A stretch of 64,000 nt of DNA, from NCBI GenBank assembly GCA_018398805.1, contig JAGFBZ010001279.1, positions 62,001-126,000 of the forward strand, read 5' to 3'. Shown piece by piece: positions 1-60,310 of the stretch. Both the position numbers and the translations under genes were made by a program. The DNA is from Hirundichthys speculiger (lineage: Eukaryota > Chordata > Actinopteri > Beloniformes > Exocoetidae). The notes under the pieces are model-generated. The model did not search any database, was not told the origin of the DNA, and was given only the letters and a program-made list of their open reading frames with translations. Numbering within the stretch: position 1 is the first letter of the stretch; every line of letters begins with the position of its first letter.

Positions 1-123
1 CAGCTTGCCATTTATAAAAGCTTCAACCCGCTGAGGTGGACAGTTTTTGCTCTCCTGTTAAATGCAGTTCAAGCACTTACTGCTCAGAACATTACTTGTG
101 CAAACAACAGTCCAAACACTTAA

Positions 124-532
124 AGGTGGGGTAGGTGTTCCTTGAAAAAATGGTTCCAGCAATCCAACTCAAGTGAGATTTTGAAAATATACACTCCCTC
201 CCTCCTCCCAAAGGCTCCGCCTCCTCCTCTTCAGCTCACTCCTTGAAACCACGCCTTCACATGATTCACGACAACATGAACCATAGGGAGGGAGGGAGGG
301 GTGGGAGGGAGTGCATTGATATTTGATGGACGTATTAGGCAGCCAATAAATGTAATGATGATCAGTACATTGATTGGTCAGAGTTTTTCTCTGATTATAC
401 CCTCTAGACTGGACCAAAACGTTTGTTTTTTTTGTAAACATTTTATTTCAGTGGGTGCAATGGGAATGTGAAAAGGTTTTCAGGCAATATTGTAAAAAGT
501 GTTGCAAAAAAAAAGACAACCCACCCCACCTT
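124..532. mobile_element. MITE-like element with TTAA flanks (piggyBac-type candidate)
   Basis: Ends are inverted: left AGGTGGGGTAGGTGTT after ttaa (120-123), right AACCCACCCCACCTT before ttaa (533-536). The TTAA duplication suggests piggyBac-type mobilisation. Inside, a CT-rich tract (about 190-215) faces a G-rich tract (about 289-312) with partial inverted homology. There is no convincing coding sequence. It lies in the first kdm6a intron of the window. Confidence 0.6.
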
Positions 533-604
533 TTAAACAATGTAAACATGTTCTTGGAACAATTCTACTTAGTACCATAAGCTATTGAACGTTAAAAACT
601 TTGG

Positions 605-1304
605 CGAGTTAGGCGTCTGTGCTGGCTCGTACTTCGTTGTACATTTTTGGTAGCACTTCGTTAGCGAAATGATTTCGTCCAGGCAGCTGGTATCTGGGTT
701 CAACTACTTGAAACATCTGAATAAAGGCAGTCTGTTCCACTGTAGCGATGGGATCTATGTCTGTAGCGATGTGGTAAGCTATAGCTTCCGTGATGTTGTG
801 CCACTTCTTACTAGTTTTATCAAAGGTAGCAGTATGAGCGATGTTTTCCAGCCTGACTTGTTTTGCTTTCGGTTTGGACTGGTCCGAGTTTACGTTTTGA
901 CTTTCAGCACGCAGTTTAATGCACTCTTCATATTCGACTGCATGTCGTTGTTGTAAATGGTAATACAAAATGGTCGTTTCTCGAATCCTTTGACTGGATG
1001 GGTTTTCGGTATTGTCTGCAGAATATATTTTTCTGCTCCACATCAGAAACCTAGAATCCAAACCATCTCCATATGACTGACCCATTGCTCCTTTTTTGGA
1101 AATGAACTCCTCTGGTCTCGAATCAGATGCCATTGTTGTTTGTGTGTTGCTGCTGCAATGAGGAAGGGTCGGGCTCCACTCAGGAAGGGATGACGGCGGG
1201 AAAAGTGACACAGTATCGTTTATATCGATATTGTTTCATCCCCCATCGTGCGGCACTAAAAACTCAATATAAGATATAAACTCAATGTATCGTGCAGCCC
1301 TACC
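605..1304 (-). mobile_element. hAT element remnant with N-terminal transposase ORF
   Basis: A minus-strand ORF (1211 to 609) resembles the N-terminal half of ZBED-type hAT transposases, containing TSKKWHNITEAIAYHIATD and the motif RYQLPGRNHF...LPKMYNEVRA. The catalytic RNase H-like part and dimerisation domain are missing. The plus-strand end cgatgcag-like motif (tcgtgcagccctac, near 1290-1304) is the typical terminus of fish hAT elements (GGGCTGCACGA). The left boundary is not resolved. Confidence 0.7.
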
Positions 1305-1383
1305 TCTGACTTTTGCTTTTCTGCCTTTCCGTCTTTGAAAACAAAGTACAGATCTCAGTTAAAGATTGAAGATTAATTGAGAG

Positions 1384-2076
1384 CAGGGCTTAAAGTATTC
1401 CGGCACTTTGCCGGATCACCAGCATTTGACTATGATTTAGGAAGATAAAAAAAACACGCACAGAAACACGTTATCTCTGAGTGGTCTTGAACGCAGGCGA
1501 AGCGAGCCGGCGGTTTTTTTCTGGACAGAGGAAAGACGGTGACGGAGAGCCATTTGGGAGCTGCTGCCAGAAGCTAAGGAAGCCTGGTACCTGATTTTGT
1601 ATGTTGTGCTCCAAGAAGTTAGTCTATAGCAGCAAAAAAAAAAAAGCTCTTTGCCGTAGGAGACGCCGGGCATAAAGCAGCTGTCCGAGTGCTCCGACAC
1701 AACCCGGTGGACGTAGCGGCTCCGATGACCGATAGTATTTCTGACATGAAAATACGCGTGTGCTCGTTCATTGTGGAACATGACTTATCATTAACAATCG
1801 CTCAACCGCTCGTAGATCCGTGTAAAAAATTAGCGGTTGATAAAAATGCTTTACAAAACTGCCCTTTTCCACTTAGCAGGCCAGTTATTTGAACACACAT
1901 GACATAGCTCCAGAGTTCAAGAAACATCAACCACCCAAAACATGGAAAAAAAATACTGAATATAATGGTTCACTTTTTTAATGACGATGCATCCAGAGTA
2001 ATAACATCTAATAATCTAATAACTGCCTCTGCAACTATATGTAAAGAGGAGACAATTCAAGACCCAATGGATTGTA
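1384..2076 (+). mobile_element. hAT-like family copy 1, left part (interrupted)
   Basis: It starts cagggcttaaagtattccgg and is homologous to copies at 16457, 45319 and 57953. It is interrupted at a TA by a Tc1-like element and resumes at 4664. The copy at 45319-46392 is the best-defined full-length version. Coding potential is broken here. Confidence 0.75.
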
Positions 2077-2465
2077 CAGTTCCTTGTGAAAGTATTTGGC
2101 CCCCTTGAACTTGTCAACCTTTTGCCACATTTCAGGCTTCAAACATAAAGATATAAAATTTTAATTTTTTTCGTCAAGAATCAACAACAAGTGGGACACA
2201 ATCGTGAAGTGGAATGTAATTTATTGGATATTTTGAACTTTTTCATGAAATAAACTATAAAGTGGGGCGTGCAATATTATTGTCCCCTTTACTTTCAGTT
2301 CAGCAAACTGACTCTAGAAGTTCAGTGAGGATCTCTGAATGATCCAATGTTGTCCTAAATGACTGATGATGATCAATAGAATCCACCTGTGTGTAATCAA
2401 GTCTCCGTATAAATGCACCTGCTCTGTGATCGTCTCAGGGTTCTGTTTAAAGCTCAGAGAGCATC

Positions 2466-2891
2466 ATGAAGACCAAGGAACACAACAGGCAGGTCCCAGA
2501 TACTGTTGTGGAGAAGTTTAAAGCCGGATTTGGATACAAAAAGATTTCCCAAGCTTTAAACATCTCAAGGAGCTCTGAGCAAGCAATCATATTGAAATGG
2601 AAGGAGTATCAGACCACTGCAGATCTACCAAGACCCGGCCGTCCCTCTAAACTTTCATCTGGAACAAGGAGAAGACTGATCAGAGGTGCAGCCAAGAGGC
2701 CCATGATCACTCTGGATGAACTGCAGAGATCTGCAGCTGATGTGGGAGAGTCTGTTCAGAGGACAACAATCAGTTGTACACAGCACAAATCTGGCCTTTA
2801 TGGAAGAGTGGCAAGAAGAAAGACATTTCTCAAAGATATCCATAAAAAGTCTGGTTTAAAGTTTGCCACAAGCCACCTGGGAGACACACCA
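2466..2891 (+). pseudogene. Tc1 transposase, N-terminal half
   Basis: From ATG 2466, MKTKEHNRQVPDTVVEKFKA opens a paired-like helix-turn-helix domain (KISQALNISRS) with a second HTH region after GRPSKL. The frame runs to HLGDTP and is cut by an inserted element. The C-terminal half continues after 3853, so the gene is dead. Confidence 0.88.
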
Positions 2892-3853
2892 CAGGGTTTC
2901 CTGCAGGAAAAAACTTTGGCCGGGGGGGGGGGTTCAAGCCGAGAACGGTGGCCGAGAACCCAAAAAAAGGATAAATTACTTAATTAAATAGATTGTTCAA
3001 TTATTATTTTTGCCCTCAAAATATGAAAGAAGTTGCTTAACAACAAACCCACAAACATGATGATGGAAAACACTATAAAGTGTAGGCTACCTCAGTTTCT
3101 TAACTAAAAGATTATGTCTCATTTACTCTACTACTGATCAATTGCATACCAGTAAATTACATAGTAGGCTTTACCTTTTTGACTGGGCGGACTGGTCATC
3201 AATCACCTCAGAGTGACAGCTGTCAAGTGAAGCTACGTGAGCTTGGAGTCCAGATGACAGGCAGTGCGCCCATTGGTCTTTATTTATTTAGTTAGTTAGT
3301 TTAAATACCTAATGTTCTTTTTTTTCTTTTATAGACAAAGTTAAACATAATGTTGATTAGTGTGTGCGTGTGTCACTTTAATGAATTGGCAAACCAAAAA
3401 AAAAAAAACGGCAGTGAGAGGTCGCACTGTCTGGTCAAAACAAAAGCACCGGGTCTATTACGAATAAAGTTTACCAGAATCTCTACTGACTATAAATAAT
3501 TACGGACCGACATAAAGGCGAGCGGAGGAAAACTTGTATTGAAGTGAGACGAGACGTGAGCTGTCAAACGTGAGTGATCGACAGAGAGGTTATCACTGTG
3601 TGTGTGAGAAAGAGAGAGAGAGAGAGGTGGCGCAGAATGCACTGCAGGCAAACAGCGCAACACTAGAGAATCAACATTAATTCATTATAACACAAACCTA
3701 TGTGCGCTGATCAGTTCTCAAGCGCTGCCGTGTCGCTTGCATGCATTGCATTTTTTTTTTTTTTTTTCTGACATTTTTTTTTTCCCAACATTGTAGCCCG
3801 GGCGCTCGAGATTTCAGGGGCGCCTGGCCAAATAAGGTCTGCAGGAAACCATG
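2892..3853. mobile_element. Small hAT-like element inserted in the Tc1 transposase gene
   Basis: Inverted ends are CAGGGTTTCCTGCAG (left) and CTGCAGGAAACCATG (right), with flanking direct repeat cacca at 2887-2891 and 3854-3858. Joining the Tc1 sequence across it restores a continuous GDTP-NMWKKVLW reading, so these are the insertion borders. It contains poly-G, poly-A and poly-T runs and no clear ORF. Confidence 0.75.
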
Positions 3854-3855
3854 CA

Positions 3856-4286
3856 CCAAACATGTGGAAGAAGGTTCTCTGGTCAGATGGAACCAAAATC
3901 AAACTTTTTGACCACAATGCAAAAGATATGTTTGGAGTAAAAGCAACACAGCTCATCACCCTGAACACACCATCCCCACTGTCAAACATGGTGGTGGCAG
4001 CATCATGGTTTGGGCCTGCTTTTCTTCAGCAGGGACAGGGAAGATGGTTAAAATTGATGGGAAGATGGATGGAGCCAAATACAGGACCATTCTGGAAGAA
4101 AACCTGTTGGAGTCTGCAGAAGACCTGAGACTGGGATGGAGATTTATCTTCCAACAGGACAATGATCCAAAACATGAAGACAAATCTACAATGGAACGGT
4201 TCACAAATAAACGTATCCAGGTGTTAGAACGGCCAAGTCAAAGTCCAGACCTGAATCCAGTCCAGAATCTGTGGAAAAAGAGCTGA
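3856..4286 (+). pseudogene. Tc1 transposase, C-terminal half, frameshifted
   Basis: NMWKKVLWSDGTK carries the first catalytic Asp. After a frameshift between about 3930 and 4005 the frame MVWACFSSAGTG continues with FQQDNDPKH (second Asp) and PDLNPVQNLW. In the family the last motif is normally NPxENLW, so the third catalytic Glu is Gln here. The protein is inactive. Confidence 0.88.
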
Positions 4287-4663
4287 AGAAGACTGCTGTT
4301 CACAAACGCTCTCCATCCAACCTCACTGAGCTCCAGCTGTTTTACAGGAAGAATGGACCAGAATTTAGTCTCTGGATGTGTTAAACTGGTAGAGACAAAC
4401 CCCAAGAGACTGGACAGCTGGAACTGCAGCAGAAGGTGGCGCTACAAAGTATTAATGCAAGGGGGCCGAATAATATTACACGTCCAACTTTTCAGTTTTT
4501 TATTTGTTAAAAAAGTTTAGAATAGCCAATAAATTTTGTTCCACTTCACAATTGTGTCCCACTTGTTGATTTTTGACAAAAAAAAAAAATCTTTGTTTGA
4601 AGCCTGAAATGTGGCAAAAGGTTTGAAAAGTTCAAGGGGGCCAAATACTTTGACAAGGCACTG

Positions 4664-4891
4664 TATTTCCTATAAATTAATTTGCTGTTGTTTTGAACAA
4701 AAATGAAGTGGCAATTTTTTTTCTTGTACAAATTGCCCTTTACTGAATGAAGTAGTTGCTAAATTAATCAGATTAATGGGTTTGACTGAGTTGACATGTT
4801 TTCACTTAAAACTTAATAACCTTTACTTTCTAAAATTCACATTTAAATTGTTGGTCATCTTGTATATTACCAAACACAATGCCAAAAAGTT
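4664..4891 (+). mobile_element. hAT-like family copy 1, right part
   Basis: It continues the copy that began at 1384 and aligns with the section after about 46050 in copy 3 (tttcctataa, then gcccttta and onward). Homology stops near 4891, where a tRNA-like SINE fragment begins, so the original right end (ctttaagccctg) is lost. Confidence 0.75.
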
Positions 4892-4899
4892 GCCAGCAG

Positions 4900-5000
4900 T
4901 GTGTATGCGTTGGACAGTTGGAGCCGGGATTGAACCGCCAACCTTTCAGTGAAACTTTCAGTGACTGGACTCTACCACCTGGGCTACAGCCACTCCTTGC
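4900..5000 (-). mobile_element. tRNA-derived SINE fragment with Pol III A and B boxes
   Basis: Read on the minus strand it has TAGCCCAGGTGG (A box, 4975-4986) and GGTTCAATCCC (B box, 4926-4936) at tRNA-like spacing. The same strand reads GGTTGGCGGTTCAATCCCGG, a common teleost SINE head. A functional tRNA is not supported because no full cloverleaf is seen. Confidence 0.6.
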
Positions 5001-5305
5001 ACCTGTTTATTTCATTTCCTTTGTTCAGATTGAATTTTTTTTTTAAAGGAGAAAATTTTACATTTTATTTCTCTTCTAATTTGGGACTTTTCCCAAATGA
5101 TTTATGGAAGAAGTATGGTTTGTTTTTGTTCTGACAAACTGCAATTTCTGATTGATTTTTATCTTTTGAAAGAGCTGTCTGATGAATAATAAGAATTTGA
5201 AAAACCATTGGCGTGTGTAAGGTAGCATGGAAAGAGATCCAAGCTTTGCATCTAGTAGCAGATTTCACTATTTTAGCTTGTAAATGAATGAATAACCCGA
5301 CTACT

Positions 5306-6466
5306 CAGGGCATAAAATCACGACCAACTTAACTGGTCGCCAAATGCCACCAAAATTTGACCATTTCGACTGTTTTTTTTTCCTGCGTTGTCGCCAGTGG
5401 CAAGGGCCACAAAATCCACCATCGACTTAGAAAAAAAATTATTTTTTTTTTTCTTGTGTCACCAAGGCAAACATATCTAAATAATTTAGGAACAAAGTTT
5501 ATTTGGCGAAAAGTGGCCATGTTTTGGGTGCACATCGCATCACATCAAAATGCGCTTTCATGTGTTACCGTACGGCCTCTTGTCTCCGAACCGTAGTAGG
5601 GAAACCGCCGTACTGAGCTATTCCAGGCTTGTGACAAGCAGGTAACACGCCAGTGAAAACGAAAGAAAAAGCCTGGTTTTCTCTGCTTGGAACGGCACTT
5701 TATTCAGGAACTGCAGGGAACTGACAACGTTACACAGTCTGTATTTTTCGGCTCCTGTCAGTCAACAGAGGATGTAAATCCATAACACTCAGGCCGCTGC
5801 TCATACTCACTTCACTTGCTCCGTTCAGCTGCCCGCACCTCACAAACTACATTACCCATCAGGCTACTCCCCTTAAAGGGCCAGACTTGCTTACAACACA
5901 TGCTTGTAAATGCTTCTGAAATGTAGTGATAGTGGGCGATAATAGGGGTTTTTCATACGCGATCTGCCAAAACTTTTGTATCATCATATATACATTATGT
6001 AGATAGACCCACAAGCTATTCTTGATCATATTGACATTAAAAAAAACATTTCAAATAAAACAAGTCTAAAATGTCAAACCACTGTAGGACTTCCATGTGG
6101 GCAAAAAAATCTACTGCGTGACTGTTAGACTTCCAAATTTGTAGCTTTTTTCATGCAGATTCCAGTTTTTCTCCAGGAGGGTTAGATCTCCTGGCAGATA
6201 TAGTGAGGTGGTGCAGATGTTTCATAATATCACACTAGTACAATAGTGTTTCCCTGATGGATTTACTGAGGATGTGCTGGAGAAATGTCTACTACAGATG
6301 GTAGAGGCCATTAAAGGCGCCATTGAGCGTCCATGATAATGGCAGCAGTCTACGGGGCGTATGGGGCGATGACAGACACTGGTGACCAAAATTGCTAGCT
6401 GGCTACCAACTTCAAAAACCTGGTAGCCAAGGGCTACTTGGTAAAAAATTATAATGGTATGCCCTG
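5306..6466. mobile_element. Non-autonomous DNA transposon candidate
   Basis: Left end CAGGGCATA and right end TATGCCCTG are 9-bp inverted repeats, flanked by direct repeat ctact (5301-5305, 6467-6471). The body is non-coding; its 3' part repeats gtagcc-like words (ctggctacc, tggtagcc). The 5-bp duplication is unusual for hAT, so the class is uncertain. Confidence 0.55.
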
Positions 6467-6671
6467 CTACTGCAGCATAAAACGTGTGAAGCGGACAAGT
6501 CTCTCTTCAGAGAAGGTAGCCACACACCGTCATCATAAACTTGTACATTCTGTTTCCAAGTTGAAGTTAGCTTTGGCTTTGAAGTAGCACTGGCTATCCA
6601 CTAATAAAATTGTTGTGGTGTTATCCCATGATTGACCTTCTGTTCTGAATGTATTATGACTGTGCGAGAAT

Positions 6672-7656
6672 TAGGGCTGAACGATTAATTGCATTTGCGA
6701 TAATCTCGCGATATCATAAAACGAGATTTTCTAACCGCAAAGGCCGCGATATTACTTGTCACGTGATCTGGCGACGTCACGTGACTTACGAGTGAGCCCA
6801 GCTGAGCTGAGCAGAGCAGACAGGGCAAGCAGTGTTGCCAACTTAGCGACTTTCCAGACCCCCCTAGCGACTTAATTTGTAAAAAGCGACTAGCGACAAA
6901 TCTAGCGACTTTTTCTGGTGATTTAGAGACTCACGCGCACTCAAACCGCTAGGTTTGAAGCCATCACTTGCTGCTGTACGTCTCGTGAACCGCGCTTCTC
7001 TCTGTCGGGCACAGTGCACAGCCACAAACACCCCGCCCGCCGCGCGAGACAACTCGAGCTCCTCTCCACCCCCCCACCCCCCACCCCCTTTTCCTTGCAA
7101 AAAATCTGTGAGCTCCCGAGATCTATACAGAAGAATCTTTCTGGCTAACAGTGCCGTACTCATTTTGCACTTCAGTATGTTGTTTGCTGCTGTTACTGAG
7201 TAAATATAATATTTCTATTAGTGTTCAAAAAGTTTTTTTTTGAAAATGTCCAATTGGTTAGAGCAGATATTTGTTCCTCTTTATTTTCCTGTGTGATGTT
7301 ACTGACTGGAGATCAGTAAGCTTTATTTTAATTTATATCTGTATATTTTATTTATTTATTTATACACTGTCCTGTCAATCTCAGACAGTGTTTAAGAAGT
7401 GCAGTCCACATGTTTACATAAATGTTACACATGTTTCATGAAACGTGAAAAGTTAGATGTTGAAGAGGTAAAGCCACAGATTTGTTTGCTTTATTGTTGT
7501 AATCTGCACTTTCAATAAATCTGATATTGTTTATTATGACAGTGTTTGAAAAATACATGAGAAGAGGACCTTAAAAATAATCGCATATTAAATCGCAATC
7601 GCAATTTTGAGGAAAAAAATCGCAATTAGATTATTTTCCAAAATCGTTCAGCCCTA
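6672..7656. mobile_element. hAT MITE with perfect 8-bp target duplication
   Basis: The termini TAGGGCTGAACGATT and AATCGTTCAGCCCTA are perfect 15-bp inverted repeats. The flanks gcgagaat (6664-6671 and 7657-7664) are identical. It is 985 bp with no transposase ORF. Subterminal sequence is rich in atcgc/gcgat words. It contains several gcgact repeats near 6847-6910. Confidence 0.93.
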
Positions 7657-8439
7657 GCGAGAATGTGTCTGAACGTGTATTTCTAAAAAAAAAAAGGCAC
7701 AGCATTAGTTCGTAGTTTCCTCTCTCAAAATTCTTTAATTGGTGAATAAGAATGAAACGCACCTGATTGAAATGAAGGAGACATGCATGCCACATAAACC
7801 AATTTGACCAACTTTGTATTTGTCATTAATTTCTTGTGTGTCTTGTCACCTACATTGCCATAACAGGGCGGTGGTTATTCAGTCAGTTTGACTTCATACG
7901 ATGGCATCTGAAAGTAGAAGTCACTAAACCCTATTGCAAAGTGGCAACACTCACTAGTGGGTGTTTCTGAAGTGCCTTTCACACTATTAACAACCTTTCC
8001 TCTTCCTGCTCAGTACAGAAACAAGCTGCATGCTTTTGATGAAAGCAATGCTGACACCGTAAAGCACAGACCCCACGATTAATTTTTACAATGCTTGACA
8101 TCAATCCATTCAAGTAAATAGACAGTGGTGCTTCCAGCATGTACGTGTGAACAAGAACAAACAAAAAAAAAGTACCCCATTATTTTTTTTTTGTGTCCAA
8201 ATTTTATTTAGCAAAGTGTAGTTTAGCCAACGGAGGTGTATACAACTATAGAAAGATCTTTCACAAAAGTCAGAGAGCTTCATTGCGGTAATTCACGTGT
8301 AAAATTGAATGAGTCATTGTCCAAGCCAGTGGCTGTAGTTTAGTAGGCGGTCTCTAAATCTGTCCCAAAATTCTTTCATGCTCACACTACACAAAGAATC
8401 TGCATATGTATCCTTGCATTAGTGTTGGCCACTTGTTTG

Positions 8440-9065
8440 AGATTTCCCAGAATGTATTTAATGCATCGTTGAGTGCGGATCTTCAGCTTCTCACTGTGTG
8501 AGGGAAGAATACAGCAGGAGATTGACAGGCAGATCGGTGCAGTGACTGTAGCCTCCGGTCTGTTGTTGGGAGGAGAGAGTTGAGCCACAAGGCAAGACTC
8601 CCTTGTTTTGCTGGTCAGTCTTTGTTCCAACCCTCACCTGTGGTCATGAAATGGGGGTAGTGGCCGAAGTAATGAGATCGCAGAAATATTTTCCCCGCAG
8701 GACGGCTGGACTCTCCCTTAGAGATGGGGTGAGACGTTCAGTCATCTGAGAGAGACTCAGGGTAGAGTCCCTGCTCCTTCACATCGAGAGGAGCCAGTTG
8801 AGGTGGTTCAGGCATCTGGTCAGGATGCCTCCTGAACATCTCTCGGGGGAGGCATTTGTCCAACCAAGTGAAGACAATGAGGCAGACCCAGGACATGCTG
8901 GAAAGACTAAATCTCCCGGCTGGCCTGGGAATGCCTTGGTGTTCTTGTGGGAGATCTGGAGGAGGTAGCTGGACAGAAGGAAGGTCTGGATCTCCCTGCT
9001 TAAGCTGATTCCCCCACGACCTGAATCCAGTTAAGCAGAAATTAATTAATTGATGTTTTGATGCA
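8440..9065 (+). mobile_element. Rex3-like (RTE-clade) LINE 3' end
   Basis: Decayed reverse-transcriptase C-terminal sequence is present. Recognisable words include ggagattgacaggcagat, the segment around tatggtcatga-like 8640, ctcagggtagagtccctgct and gcatctggtcaggatgcct. It ends gctgattcccccacgacc. This is the conserved 3' part of Rex3 elements in fish. It is 5'-truncated and full of stops. Confidence 0.8.
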
Positions 9066-9344
9066 AGGTCTGAACGGGGTCTATAAGGTGTGTTCTTACA
9101 GCCACTGAACTAACTGAAGATGAGAGGGTCTCCAAGTAGAGTGGGAGAACGATAAAACTGAGAAAATGACAAAATAAAATGGTGGACTTGTGGAGAACTA
9201 AAGGTTGATGGAATTGAAGTTGAAGCAGTGATGGTATCCAGACTAACCAACTCCAGCAGCATTTCTGCTTGTGCTCCGAGATGGTATCTGTACTGTCAGA
9301 ACTCTGGTTAGTGAAAGTGTTTTCTTTAAGTTTTTGTGGCTCTA

Positions 9345-9470
9345 GTGGCCTTTATTTACAGAGGCAGGAAACAAGGGCAGAGAGAGTGGGGAAAGGGTCA
9401 CAGGCCCGGGGTCGAACCTGCGACCGCTGCAGGACGACTGTAGCTTCTGTACATGGGCTGCCTGCTCATT
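9345..9470 (-). mobile_element. SINE with B-box-like GGTTCGACCCC
   Basis: On the minus strand GGTTCGACCCC (9408-9418) is followed by cctgtgaccctttccc, a CT-rich stretch and a tail like aataaaggcc. This layout is typical of tRNA-derived SINEs in percomorph fishes. Confidence 0.6.
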
Positions 9471-9589
9471 TCTAAGCAAACAACATTTTCAATGTGTTCC
9501 AATGATGCCCTCCTCAACCGGTGCCTACAGTCTACTAATGGCCTGGAGTTAAACCGGGTAGTTATCTGATATGACACCATCTCCATGTG

Positions 9590-58679
<49,090 letters not shown>

Positions 58680-59664
58680 TAGTGACGTTCTCTTCTTCTG
58701 AAGACGTTTTAGAACCACAGCAGACTTGATTGGAAATTCGTCTGAAACACATTTTTTTTCTGATATTCAGGAAGTTAGATGGCAGTGCTCCAACTGCATC
58801 CTGTAGCTATCCCATGAAGCAGCTGTGTTCAGAGCTGTATGTCTATGCAACCTGCCTTGAGCGGTGGTGCCTCCTCCTGGTGGACTGAAGGGAGTTGGCA
58901 GCCCCTCCTGTCATCACGACCAGACTGTTCTCCTGCTGGCCCGGCCGGACTTCACCAGATAAACACACACACACATTCATAACAGGAACAGTGAAATAAA
59001 GGTTTTGTACATATTATGTTTGATGGCAACACCGTCGCGCAGAGACTACTGAATCGATCGTTTTGTTTTCCTGTTTGTGTGTTGACACCAGAGCTTTGTT
59101 CCTTACCCCTCCATGAGACGAGTAATTAGCATAGCAGGTCTTTTGTATGTTAGACACCTCCTCAGTCAGGAAAACGAGATGAAAACTGTTTTGTGATGTG
59201 AAATATGAGTGACACATTTACCCCCCACTCCCCCCTTTATTTTTCCAATCACTTAAAAATGAATGAAAAAATGATTTTGTTTTGCTGGAAATATGAGTCT
59301 TTAGTTTATGTAGGAGGACAGAAGCAGGTTTGTAGACAGAGTAAAAAAGCTTGCACATGGACAAAGGAGTGAACTGCAATTTGTTTTTGTTTTTTTTTTT
59401 GTTTTGTTTTTTTCAATGTAAATTTACAGTATTTATAAATGCATATTTATTGCTTGAAAATATTTGATGGAATGCTGTAATTTTTCTCCAGAGTACCTGC
59501 CATTAAATTTGAAGGAGCCTTGTGATTTTTAAACACAGCCCTTCATATGTTTTCTATATAAATAAAACTGCTTAGTAAGCATTGTACAGAGACCTTACCT
59601 TGAAATGGGTTTATTGTTTGAAGGATGTTTTATGCGTCAATAAACAAGAGCGGTCTTTATTTAC
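58680..59664 (+). other. kdm6a: kdm6a 3'UTR with three poly(A) signals
   Basis: Non-coding sequence follows the kdm6a stop. AATAAA occurs at 58995-59000, 59561-59566 and 59639-59644. The last is followed by a GT-rich stretch (tctggtgtcgtgttg), as expected downstream of a cleavage site. The latter part is AT-rich. The end at about 59660 is inferred. Confidence 0.65.
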
Positions 59665-59689
59665 ATCTGGTGTCGTGTTGATTATTATA

Positions 59690-60309
59690 AAGCCGCTATA
59701 ATTTTTATAATATAATATAATTTTTTTTTTCTTTTTGGTTTTACAGCAACTTGCTAAAGGTTTAGTAATCTTAGTCTAAGTCAGTTCTTCTCAAGTAGTG
59801 TGTCACAACCCCTAAGGGGGGGGCGCTGTGACCCCAGGAAACATGTTTGTATGTTTTTTTGCCATACTGAAATAAAGTGTAATGGCATATATACTCCAGT
59901 AGGCGGCAGTGGCGCTCATTCTCGCAGTGTGCGCAGGGAGTATTAGCTGTGCTGTTTCATTTTATTTTTTTATTTTTTGCACGGACATGCACACACGCAG
60001 CACAGAACAGAGATATGAACGGAACAAACCCTCAAGAGACACCACGGAAAAATATTTAACAGGGATGAAAAGAAAGGAGGAGAGAGACGGAGATAATGAG
60101 ACAAAAGCACTTTTGTTCTTTTCCAATCTTCAAACCTTTCCTGGTGATGAATATTATTTATCAATATTCATCAATTAATCTTTGTTTCAATGAAAATTTG
60201 ATGTGAATAAGCAAATTAGTCTCATCCCTCCCTTCAGCTGCCTTCTCCCCTCCCAAAAAACCTGACTTTCACAGGGTGTCAGAGATGTACCATTTAAGGA
60301 GCTGCAGTC
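59690..60309. other. Intergenic, possible hAT remnant
   Basis: 59780-59860 (agttcttctcaagtagtgtg, then a G run) resembles a worn hAT end. The frame 60000-60120 (YERNKPSRDTTEKYLTGMKR) has a weak resemblance to hAT N-termini. Family assignment is low-confidence. Confidence 0.35.
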
Positions 60310-60310
60310 T

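Larger units (their letters stand above)
2077..4663 (+). mobile_element. Tc1-like transposon inserted into hAT copy 1
   Basis: Terminal inverted repeats start CAGTTCCTTGTGAAAGTATT (left) and end AATACTTTGACAAGGCACTG (right), flanked by the TA target duplication (2075-2076, 4664-4665). The uninterrupted site is visible in copy 3 of the host family near 46040-46070. It contains a split transposase gene and an inner insertion at 2892-3853. Confidence 0.9.

Noticed and set aside
4900..5000. Functional tRNA gene
   Set aside because: A and B boxes are present but the arms do not form a full cloverleaf and the sequence matches a SINE head.
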